The notes beneath the pieces are model-generated. The model worked only from the letters and a program-made list of their open reading frames with translations. It did not search any database and was not told the origin of the DNA. A DNA stretch of 27,622 nucleotides from Takakia lepidozioides (taxonomy: Eukaryota > Streptophyta > Takakiopsida > Takakiales > Takakiaceae). The stretch lies in the NCBI GenBank assembly GCA_030704615.1, contig JAKLZA010000128.1, forward strand, positions 1 to 27,622. Direction: 5' to 3'. This document shows, in pieces, positions 20,556-27,622 of the stretch (within the stretch, counting starts at the first letter, position 1; each line of letters begins with the position of its first letter). The position numbers and the translations under genes are program-made.

Positions 20556-20774
20556 TTAAATTTCCCCCCTACAGGATCCTGGACCGATGAAGATTGGCTG
20601 CTTCATGAATGTAGCCGTTTCAGTTTCCTACCCTGCCATGCAAACTATGGGCACTCACTGCCAGGTGGGCCGATAGCCACTGGACACGACGAAGTCCATC
20701 CCCTCTTCGATGTAAATGCGGCGCCGAATTTCCATCCGGGGGATGGACTTCGGTGGCAGATCTCAAACTATAAC
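20556..20774. promoter_or_regulatory. Bidirectional intergenic region of the divergent pair
   Basis: The two paralogues start head to head about 220 bp apart, so both 5' control regions must lie here or within the first codons. The only recognisable element is a palindrome copy at 20714-20731 (AAATGCGGCGCCGAATTT, one mismatch). I see no clear TATA box. Confidence 0.4.
20714..20731. repeat. Solo palindrome in the divergent intergenic region
   Basis: AAATGCGGCGCCGAATTT differs from the consensus by one base in the right arm. It lies 50 bp upstream of the plus-strand gene. Confidence 0.85.
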
Positions 20775-20780
20775 TTGTTG

Positions 20781-21551
20781 ATGAGAAAGATGTATGGGTT
20801 CATCCACCGCCGGCGTGATGAACACGTTCCACCTCCGTCGGTGGGTACGTGGGACCCAGATGCTCCATTATTGGAGGCCGGACTGCTCTTCCGCTTCGCA
20901 TCATTTCCAAAATCTAAGGGCTTCGTAGCTGTCCGCAAGGTCATTGTCATCTGCATCCAAGTCGTCCTCAGGTCCTCCTTTGCAAGGATGCCGTGCTTCC
21001 GGAACCGGGACGACTGCCCATTTGGAGGCATCGATTATGCAATGTATTCGGCCACATCGGGAGACATTGTTATCTGGTACACAGATTACAGAGAAGATAC
21101 TGGTTCGATTGTGGAAACATTGGTGGCTTTTGAGTATATCCTAGGCCACTACGCCTTCGAGCGGGGTGACGATCTTGGTCTGAGGAGTCCGTGGCTCCTG
21201 CGCATCCTCGATTCCGATTTTCCCAGCTACGACGGTCACCCATGCAGAAGAAGGCGCACTGCTATGCTGTTGCGGTGGAACTGCTGCCACTGGACGTGGG
21301 TGGACTCCATCGGAGAGACCTATTCTCCTCAAGGAGTGCACTCCTCTTCTCCATTGTATGGGGACATTCGCATTGGTGTGGACGACGAAAACGTGAAGAT
21401 TTCCATATTCGATGGTGGTATGATTGAAGGGCAGGACATTGTGGTGAACATCACTAGGGGCGGTACAACGGCTGCAATCGACTTTACATGGAGGAGCCCC
21501 ATGACTCATGAGCTAGTTCTGAGAGCAGTCGAAGTCCCATTGACAACGTGA
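20781..21551 (+). CDS. Unknown protein, intact member of the divergent pair
   Basis: A single open frame of about 256 codons from ATG 20781 (a later ATG at 20790 is also possible) to TGA 21549-21551. Key parts are 'FARMPCFRNRDDCPFGGIDY', 'SATSGDIVIWYTDYRED', 'LGHYAFERGDDLG', 'MLLRWNCCHWTWVDSIGETY', 'PLYGDIRIGVDDENVKISIF', 'GGMIEGQDIVV' and 'HELVLRAVEVP'. All of these have counterparts in the minus-strand gene 220 bp away. The C-terminal half alternates hydrophobic and polar residues like a beta-rich fold. Unlike its neighbours it has no frame break and no obvious intron, which suggests it is the functional copy. The family is not recognised. Confidence 0.7.
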   Translation: MRKMYGFIHRRRDEHVPPPSVGTWDPDAPLLEAGLLFRFASFPKSKGFVAVRKVIVICIQVVLRSSFARMPCFRNRDDCPFGGIDYAMYSATSGDIVIWYTDYREDTGSIVETLVAFEYILGHYAFERGDDLGLRSPWLLRILDSDFPSYDGHPCRRRRTAMLLRWNCCHWTWVDSIGETYSPQGVHSSSPLYGDIRIGVDDENVKISIFDGGMIEGQDIVVNITRGGTTAAIDFTWRSPMTHELVLRAVEVPLTT

Positions 21552-21962
21552 CTTGTATTCAGTAGGCACAGGGCTAAAGATTTGATTGCACAATCAGCAC
21601 AGTAGACGTGCTTCAAATGCAATTCATGTGGATCAATAAAAACCTCATTGTGCCCTCTTTTTATTCTATTCTGTGTCCATCGTTCCCAGAATGCATCATT
21701 GCTCATTTCGTTTGGGATTGGGAGTGTGAGTGGATTTTGCAAGTGGCTGGTAGGCTGAAATGGGCCCCCATTGTACAGAGCAGTACCACCCTACCATTCG
21801 CGAAACATTGCCTTTCAATATATAATTCTAAATAACATTGCCGAACCTCCTTCATCGGGAGGTCCTTCTCCCCCTATGACCGTGGCACCCTAAACCCTAT
21901 TCCCGCGGACACTCATTTCCGGAAAATAGTGCTGCTCATGTTTTTTTCCACACTTACGACTC
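21552..21962. other. Right interior of the element, no gene
   Basis: It includes the 3' untranslated region of the preceding gene (AATAAAA at 21635-21641 is a polyadenylation-like signal) and an A/T-rich stretch. One further GCTCATG heptamer occurs at 21934-21940, followed by a T run, just inside the right heptamer cluster. Confidence 0.45.
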
Positions 21963-22006
21963 TGCTCATGGCTCATGCCGCTCATGGCTCATGGCTCATG
22001 AAATAG
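21963..22006 (-). repeat. Right CATGAGC heptamer cluster (candidate TIR)
   Basis: On the minus strand from 22006 it reads CTATTTCATGAGCCATGAGC, then a further unit, GG, and two more heptamers. The first 13 bases equal those at 6681-6693, in inverted orientation. Confidence 0.65.
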
Positions 22007-22518
22007 CAGCCCCCGGAGGATATTCCGGTGGCCTGCCACCCCCATAACTATTAGGGGGTGGCAAATATGGTGGAGGAGGATACTGGCCATACTGCCCATA
22101 TGGAGGAGCACCATATTGACCCTGACCATACTGAGTGCCAGACTGTGGGTACTGAGGCATACCATAATAAGGTGGGGGTACTGGTGGCACAGAACCCACA
22201 ACGATGGGAGAGTTAGGGCCACCTCCTGCGTTCTTGTGGGCGCCATCTCCATTGCTAGCAGCAGGGATCATGGATCCAGTGCGCTTGTGCTTGCCCTGAA
22301 AAGAAATTCCCCAGTACAATGTGGGTGATTACACATACATATAGGCAGCAAGCAGCAAATCCTTGAATTCAATATAACAAACTGGAAGCACATATCATTT
22401 GTAAAGACAAGATTACCCAAAACTCAGTATGATCTTGGGCAGTAAATCTCCCAAATTTGATTGGCCCCAATGATGTCCTCCCAGTACATTTTTTAGCCCT
22501 CTTAGGTATGGGGTGTTC
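21996..22518 (-). CDS. Gly/Pro/Tyr-rich protein, last two exons, truncated at the element border
   Basis: The exon 22518-22417 (after an acceptor ATTTCAG) encodes 'EHPIPKRAKKCTGRTSLGP' and 'FGRFTAQDHTEFW'. The intron 22416-22296 (GTAATC...TTTTCAG) has phase 0. The last exon starts 'GKHKRTGSMIPAASNGDG' and runs into a low-complexity tail rich in YGQ, PPYG and PPPP. This kind of tail is usual for disordered RNA-associated or phase-separating proteins. The final codons 'GAAIS' and the TGA stop lie in CTATTTCATGA, the start of the right CATGAGC cluster, so the natural C-terminus seems to have been replaced. Upstream exons are uncertain. The family is not identified. Confidence 0.5.
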
Positions 22519-22982
22519 CTGAAATCCATAGCAAGAATTCAAATGGACAAACCTGATGGGTCCATGAGAAGTATCCCTCCAAGTTTTACTGATATTCTGG
22601 GTGCATAAGTAACCCAAGTATCTCTATAAGTAGCCATTGTAGCTTAGTACCAGGACGTTGGTTTCATGGGGCAAAGAATTTGAACACACCTGAAGTCTAC
22701 ATTGGCCTGACATCATGCCTTTGGCACTTCAACTTGTCTAGTGGAAATCATTTGTGATTGTGCCTTGGCTGACCCCTGCATTGTCCAACTTCCCTGTCTT
22801 GACAGACATACCCTATCTCTTCGTGATTTTACCAAAAACATACATAATTTGAATCATGGTCATTGTGAAGAACTATAACTCACAGACGGAGAAGGTGTTC
22901 GTAGTGTAGATGATGGGCATTTTTGTCCTGCGACATGAGCATGGGCATGTTCTCCTCGGCTTGCCGTGGCATCCGCCGACGA
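22519..22982. other. Probable intronic or intergenic sequence
   Basis: No supported gene. A minus-strand frame extends the upstream exon to 22617 but crosses a good acceptor at 22519-22520, so it is probably intron. Nothing else is recognisable. Confidence 0.35.
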
Positions 22983-23216
22983 CGCACTCGCCTCGCACTA
23001 GCGTGGGAGGAGTGGATCGTCCTCATCGTCCTCAGAAGAGCCCTCATGCAGAATCGTAGTCTTCATCGTCTTCAGTCTGGCACTTTGCCTTGCAGGACCT
23101 TGATCCCTAGCTTTTTCCTTCGGAGCGCGTGGCTTGCGAGGGCGATTCGCTCCCGCAAGCCCGCACAAACACCTCCATGACCTCCCTCTCAAACAATCAC
23201 AAACAAATGCAAGCAT
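22983..23216 (-). other. Exon-like basic/acidic segment
   Basis: The minus-strand frame reads 'NRPRKPRAPKEKARDQGPAR' and then 'LHEGSSEDDEDDPLLPR' followed by a stop. A basic stretch followed by an acidic tail is typical of nuclear proteins. It may be the last exon of the fragment at 23494-23623. Confidence 0.35.
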
Positions 23217-23493
23217 ACATACCCTAATACTCTTAACCTACGCTAAAACACAGCCGCACCCTACCAGGACGTAATGGCTGCCCACGAATGACGGCGGACA
23301 TCTCCCGCCTAATGACACACCCTCCTCAAACTAATCGTCACTCACTGCATGTTGTTTGCCTCTCTGTTTGTACAAGTCGCAGCTACTCGCCCCCATTTGT
23401 GCTATGAAGCTTATGATCGTTGTAGGAAGGTTAGAGGATAAGGCAAATCGCAAGTTTAGTGGGTGGGTATCCAAAGTCAGGAACTAAACTCAC

Positions 23494-23623
23494 CCATCTA
23501 TCGACTGCTTGAACGTTGCTTCCACCTCCTTTATGGCAGCAATCCGACGCTCTCGGAACTTCTCGTACTCAGTGAGAGGGACTGTCACTTCGAAGACCTT
23601 CCGCCACCATGGACACTCAGAAA
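23494..23623 (-). other. Exon-like segment, helical, unknown gene
   Basis: The minus strand reads 'ECPWWRKVFEVTVPLTEYEK' and then 'FRERRIAAIKEVEATFKQ', ending at a strong donor, GATGG|GTGAGT (23493). Charged residues with regular hydrophobics suggest a coiled coil. The frame is short and lacks a start, so this is an internal exon or a fragment. It lies between the large element and the second CACTA gene. Confidence 0.4.
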
Positions 23624-23735
23624 CGATACTTATAGTATACTATAGATATAGAAATAGCACATTGGCAGCTGGTGCAAAACTAGAGACAATGCACTGTGCG
23701 TAGCATGCAAAGAGGGAAGGGGTGACGTTCAAAGC

Positions 23736-23947
23736 ATGTACAGTGCAGGTGGCGAACGGATGCGTATGCGTAGAATAGATGACCGTCTATGGCGAATGGA
23801 AGAAGCTTATGCCACAAGGAATGGGCATACAAAAATGCTATGCAACTGCGATGAGTGTCATGGAGGAAAAGTACTGTTGTTGGAAACAGTGAGGAATCAT
23901 TACATGATACACGGGAGGGATCCTCTTCTCCAACGCTGTTCTCTTCG
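23736..23947 (+). CDS. Likely first exon of CACTA transposase with transposase-associated zinc motif
   Basis: The frame ends 'HTKMLCNCDECHGGKVLLL' and 'ETVRNHYMIHGRDPLLQ' and then meets a donor (CTTCG|GTAAGA at 23948). The pattern C-x-C-x-x-C ... V-x-x-H-x(3)-HG matches the small transposase-associated domain found at the N-terminus of plant CACTA TNPD proteins. The upstream limit is uncertain. The junction phase to the next exon cannot be fixed. Confidence 0.5.
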
Positions 23948-24028
23948 GTAAGATCGCCACTTTCCCTTCAGCACTTTAGTTTGAATTTTGAATGCAACGA
24001 TCATCTTCTCCACATGTCGACATTTCGT

Positions 24029-24240
24029 TGGGTGATTGTAGTCAAGAAGTCATAAGATACAGACGTGACTATGACTACGCCACTTCCGTTATCACTTTAA
24101 TTAATGCACATGTGTGTTTTCATTGGTCATGTGTAGTCATGTAGTCATATATGACTAAGTAAGTGACTGCAACTATGACTTCAATGGTTACAAATGTCGT
24201 GTTTTGATTGGGTGTATATTCATAAGATACATACGTAAAT
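24029..24240. repeat. GTAGTCAT/ATGACTAC motif cluster
   Basis: Short words repeat in both orientations (GTAGTCAAG, GTCATAAGATACA, ATGACTACG, GTGTAGTCATGTAGTCATAT, CTATGACTTC). The same words form the 3' subterminal zone of copy 1 (5480-5827). Here they lie between the likely first exon and the main exon, so they are either intronic or a nested CACTA-derived fragment. Confidence 0.65.
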
Positions 24241-24322
24241 ATGACTGCATCACTGCAACGTCACCGTGCCTCCTATGTCATAATATGAACAAGTGTCACA
24301 TCGTTGTTGGTCCACTCACAAG

Positions 24323-25803
24323 ATGACTATTGGGATGCAGGGATGTGAATATTCAGATGATGAAGACGAAGGCCCTGCGGCACAGCGGGAGCCCAATGTC
24401 ACAGAGAACGCAGATGAGAGTGGTGGATTGGAGGTAGAAATGCAGCGTGCATTGCAGGAAGCGTTTCTCTTTGCAGATGCAAACAGAGAGGACCCCATTC
24501 ATGGTGGAACCGATCACACATTTGCCGATCATGACGATGATCTCGACGATTCCGGAGACAATGAATTTGATGAGAATGCTCACCTGCACGTTGATCCCGA
24601 GTATGATAAACTCTTCCGACAGTCGCAATGTCCACTTTTTGAAGGGTGCTCCATCAGCCGGCTGCAAGCAACTTTGACGTTGCTGAACGCATGCACTACC
24701 CACAAGTGCACCAATGCATTTGTGGATGAGCTTCTGGGATTGTTGCGTAAGAGTTTTTTGCCTAAAGAGAATTCATTGCCGAAAACTCACTATGAAGCAA
24801 AAACCATGATTGCCAAGATGGGATTGCAGTACACGATGATTCATGCCTGTGAGCGTGGTTGTGTACTCTTCCGTGGGGAGTATGAGAATGTAGACATTTG
24901 CCCAGTGTGCCGCAGTTCCCGTTACATTCCAGGTCGTGGAAGTGTGCCCAAGAAAGTATTGCGACACTTCCCTGTCATTCCAAGGTTGAAACGTATGTAC
25001 CGATGTAAATCGATCGCTAACCTCATGACATGGCACGACAGACATAAGAGCCAGGATGGGTTGGTTCGACATCCAGCTGATAGCAAAGCATGGAGACACA
25101 TTGACACCACATTTGCGGATTTTGCTGCAGAGCCACGATCTCTGCGATTTGGATTGGCCTTAGACGGTGTAAATCCCTACGGAGCTCAATCCACAAGTTG
25201 GAGCACATGGCCCGTTCTCTTGGTCAATTACAATCTGCCTCCGTGGTTAATGACCAAAAAGTTCTTTGTCATGTTAGCGCTACTGATTCCTGGTAAGGAG
25301 TCTGTTACCTCGGACAACGTAGATGTTTACCTGATGCCCCTAGTGGAAGAGCTACTGGAACTATGGAGAGGGATTGCAGCTCATGATGTTTCCCGTCCTC
25401 GTGGTCAACGCGAATTCACACTGAGGGCAGTGTTGATGTGGTCAATCCATGACTACCCTGCATATGGCTTGCTCTCAGGTCAAGTGACGAAAGGTTATGC
25501 TGGTTGTCCAGCTTGTGGACCCGGGGTGACTTCACAGCAGTTACACACATGTGGAAAAATTGTTTTCCTAGGCCACCGAAGATTTTTGGCCCGCAATCAT
25601 CCATATAGAAGGTCAAGAATGTTCAATGGCGCTACTGAGCATGGAACTCCTCCAAAAACGCAGACTGGAACACAAATCAAGGAACTTGCAACAGCTCGCA
25701 CTGCATGGGTGGAAAACGGAGGGACGCCAGATAGCAGGACAGACCCAGCAAAAACTCATGGAGTTAAGCGATTGTCAATTTATATGTCTTACCTTATTGG
25801 GAG
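24323..25803 (+). CDS. CACTA transposase (tnp2 domain), main exon
   Basis: The start is taken at ATG 24323 (next 24335). Upstream in-frame codons exist but no better ATG does. An acidic leader ('SDDEDEGPA', 'DHDDDLDDSGDNEFDEN') precedes the tnp2 catalytic region. This has the zinc-like 'CERGCVLFRGEYENVDICPV' CRSSRY motif, 'LRHFPVIPRLKRMYRCKS', 'MTWHDRHKSQDGLVRHPADS', 'LRFGLALDGVNPYGAQS', 'WPVLLVNYNLPPW', and 'LALLIPGKESVTSDNVDVYL'. All are hallmarks of plant tnp2 transposases. The exon ends at donor GAG|GTAATT. A lost T near 25778 ('CAATTTATATG' versus CAATTTTATATG in copy 1) shifts the last codons out of the in-frame 'LYVLPYWE', so this copy is also damaged. Confidence 0.9.
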
Positions 25804-25904
25804 GTAATTCCTTCATGGCCTTTAAATTGGCTGTGTACATTTTTGCGTTTTTTGTTTAAATTGTGATGAGTAAATGCTCAATTGCTTATGTGTTCATTTT
25901 GTAG

Positions 25905-26786
25905 GGTCTCCTCATCCGCCACACGTTTGACGCAATGCATTGCGAGAAGAACTTGGCTGAAAATATTATTAAAACTATCTTTGGTGAGAAAGACACATTG
26001 AAAGTTCGCCGTGATTTGGAGCTACTTGGGATGCGCCCGGAATTGTGGCTACAACGTGATCCTGACAGAGCAGATACGTTAATTATGCCTCCTGTCCCTT
26101 ATGTCCTCACTGAGGCTGAGTTACAAGTCTTTCTGGAGATTGTGCAGAACTTGAAAGTGCCAACAGGCTACGCATCAGCTTTCAAAAAGCATGTGGTGAA
26201 GAAGAAGTTGTCTGGCATGAAATCACATGACTATCATGTGCTCATGCAGCAAATTATACCGCTTGCTATCCGTGGGCTCATGCCAAGTGTCCTCGAAGGG
26301 CCATTTTGCGAGTATGTCGTGTATTTAAGAAGTTGTGTGCAAAAGTGGTGAATCCTGTAGAGTATGAGGAATTGAGAACTGAAGCAGTTCTCACTCTGTG
26401 TCTTATAGAGAAGGAGTTCCACCATCATTTTTTGATGTGATGACACATCTGGTTGTTCACCTAGTGGATGAGTTGTACTTATGCGGGCCCGTAGCATCTC
26501 GTTGGATGTACCCCATGGAGCGGGCAATGAAAGATATGAAGGGCTACGTAAGAAACATGGCAAGGCCCGAGGGGAGCATGGCAGAAGGATACCAATTTGA
26601 AGAAGCATTGGGTTTTTGCACAGAGTATATGGCAGGATTTGATGGAAGTGTACGAAGGGTGTGGGATGCAGATGAGGCAGAATCTGTGGAACGTGAAGTT
26701 GTGGAAGGAAGTTCTAAAGCCCGAAAATTGAATGACCTGTGTGATATTGTACATGAGTACCATCCTCGTCTATCAGTCATGTTGGG
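25905..26786 (+). CDS. CACTA transposase, second exon (DUF4218), frameshifted
   Basis: It starts 'GLLIRHTFDAMHCEKNLAEN' in phase 0 after intron 25804-25904, and continues 'LGMRPELWLQRDPDRADTL' and 'FKKHVVKKKLSGMKSHDYHV'. Then the frame breaks: AGAAGTTGTGTGC lacks a base needed for the expected R-S-L-C-A-K-V-V-N-P. The same deletion is in copy 1. A further lost C near 26420 is private. The frame resumes with 'LVDELYLCGPVASRWMYPM', the core of DUF4218, and ends 'YHPRLSVMLG' at the donor 26787. Confidence 0.85.
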
Positions 26787-26917
26787 GTAAGAAATCTACT
26801 TCATTGACATTCAGATTTCCAAGTTTTAGTCATTTATCATTAGTTGGCATATGGCGTCTTTTCAAATCTCCCACGCCACCTCTGTCAATCTCCTGGCTGA
26901 CCCTCGGATTGTGACAG

Positions 26918-27622
26918 GATATATGAAGCAGAGTCCACACGGATAGAAGCCAGACGACGCTTGTTTCGTGAGGAGCAAGGGCTGGAAGGCATGAGCAATC
27001 CCACGACAATTCAGTACCCTCCTGATTTGCATCTTGTCCTCCATTTGCTGTTTGGCTCCCTCAAGGTGTACGGGATCATCTCTCAATTCAATCAGATGGG
27101 CTTGATCCTACAACACGTGAGGAATTACTGGATCTTTCAAGGCCTCCATCATTTACTGCCCTGTCATTCAAGAGTATGACACGTATGGTAACCATTAGGG
27201 TTACATCCCCCGGCATGAACACAACAAGTATGGTGTCTTTTGATTGTGGAGTCTCATCTGTTTTCCAGCACCAGCCCATTACCAACAATTCAGGCAATGA
27301 CATGGAGGAACCTACAAGATATGTGGGTCTTATAAGGGAGATTTTGCAAATTGACTATGGCCAAACACAGCCTATAGTGTTTTTGTGTTCGTGGGTACGG
27401 GCGAGTCGCGTGGGTCGTCAACCTATGTCAATGAAGCAGGATGATGCTGGCTTCACACTTGTCAATTTTAACCGTATGCTTCCACCTTCTGAGCAACCTT
27501 TTGTGTTTCCTGGCCAGGTTGATCAAGTGTTTTTTTTCTGATTGTGTGAAGGAGCCGGGGTGGAAAGTCGTCCTGGAGAAGAGCCCCCGAGCACGTAGAG
27601 TGGTCTGCGACATATCAATTGA
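26918..27622 (+). CDS. CACTA transposase, third exon (DUF4216), partial at window end
   Basis: After intron 26787-26917 (GTAAGA...GTGACAG) the exon joins in frame as 'GIYEAESTRIEARRRLFREE'. It continues 'NPTTIQYPPDLH', then frame breaks, then 'TRYVGLIREILQIDYGQTQ', 'PIVFLCSWVRASRVGRQPM' and 'FVFPGQVDQVFF'. This is DUF4216, the C-terminal domain of plant CACTA transposases. Near 27560 'EPGWKVVLEKSPRARRVV' follows in another frame. The protein continues beyond the window. Copy 1 indicates an acidic tail about 250 bp further on. Confidence 0.85.

Larger units (their letters stand above)
6681..22006. mobile_element. Candidate 15.3-kb composite TIR element with MULE transposase and cargo
   Basis: Both borders begin, pointing inward, with CTATTTCATGAGC followed by further copies of the heptamer CATGAGC (6681-6744, and on the opposite strand 22006-21963). 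Between them lie a MULE transposase gene, a methyltransferase-like gene, a divergent pair of paralogues, and every copy of the AAATGCGGNNCCGCATTT palindrome found in the window. I could not find a convincing target-site duplication: the left flank is CACAAGGTTA and the right flank CAGCCCCCGG. The borders may thus be subterminal rather than exact, or one side may have been rearranged. The single-element model is an inference from the inverted repeats and the confinement of the palindromes. Confidence 0.4.
23736..27622 (+). mobile_element. CACTA (En/Spm) DNA transposon, copy 2, internal part, runs off window
   Basis: It carries the transposase gene that is truncated in copy 1, in the same orientation and 24.6 kb downstream. 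No CACTACAAG-type 5' terminus was found between 22 kb and 24.3 kb, and the 3' end lies beyond the window, so the element limits are unknown. Copy 1 shows what follows: about 2.8 kb more to a CTTGTAGTG end. Confidence 0.75.

Noticed and set aside
6671-22016. Target-site duplication around the candidate element
   Set aside because: The flanks CACAAGGTTA and CAGCCCCCGG do not match at any reasonable MULE length, so none is claimed.
22900-24300. A CACTA 5' terminus for copy 2
   Set aside because: No CACTACAAG-type sequence was found. The nearest words (CGTAGTGTAG at about 22901) do not fit a terminus.

Overview
This is nuclear-type DNA from a green-lineage eukaryote. The evidence is short GT-AG introns of about 80-150 bp, a plant-type CACTA (En/Spm) transposase, a Mutator-like (MULE) transposase with a SWIM zinc finger, and no bacterial operon structure. 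The overall style reminds me of charophyte algae such as Chara. That is an impression from memory, not something the sequence proves. Almost everything here is mobile-element DNA, and there is no clear intact host gene.

Layout. 1-325 is a simple GGGCTGTG/TGACG array. 452-5827 is a 5'-truncated CACTA element: a tnp2-type transposase pseudogene (452-3244), a 3' portion with internal duplications, and a CACTA-type end (...CTTGTAGTG) at 5827. 5828-6517 has nothing recognisable, and 6518-6654 holds a broken SWIM zinc finger on the minus strand. 6681-22006 looks like one large composite element bounded by inverted clusters of the heptamer CATGAGC. After its right edge come exon-like fragments on the minus strand (21996-23623), including a Gly/Pro/Tyr-rich protein whose stop codon lies in the CATGAGC boundary. 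23736-27622 is a second, more complete CACTA transposase gene, in the same orientation as the first and running off the window.

Inside the candidate 15.3-kb element are four transcription units. There is a MULE transposase (minus, about 7.4-10.9 kb). There is a multi-exon plus-strand gene (about 13.7-18.7 kb) whose C-terminal half resembles a circularly permuted Rossmann methyltransferase. There is also a head-to-head pair of homologous genes of unknown function (19855-20555 minus, 20775-21551 plus).

The most striking structure is a short GC-centred palindrome, AAATGCGGNNCCGCATTT. It forms a regular array (about 53-bp period, 28 units with some gaps, 11521-13115) and a second array (18831-19599). 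It also occurs singly at 7245, 15041, 16249, 17508 and 20714. Three of the solo copies lie in introns of the methyltransferase-like gene. I found none outside the CATGAGC inverted repeats, so the palindrome looks like a private signature of this element. The simplest model is a transposase plus cargo genes on a large TIR element with transposase- or RNA-hairpin-related palindromes. The function is inferred.

Many reading frames are broken by one-base indels, often at homopolymers. Some are shared between the two CACTA copies and some are private. Real decay and long-read assembly error cannot be separated from this sequence alone.
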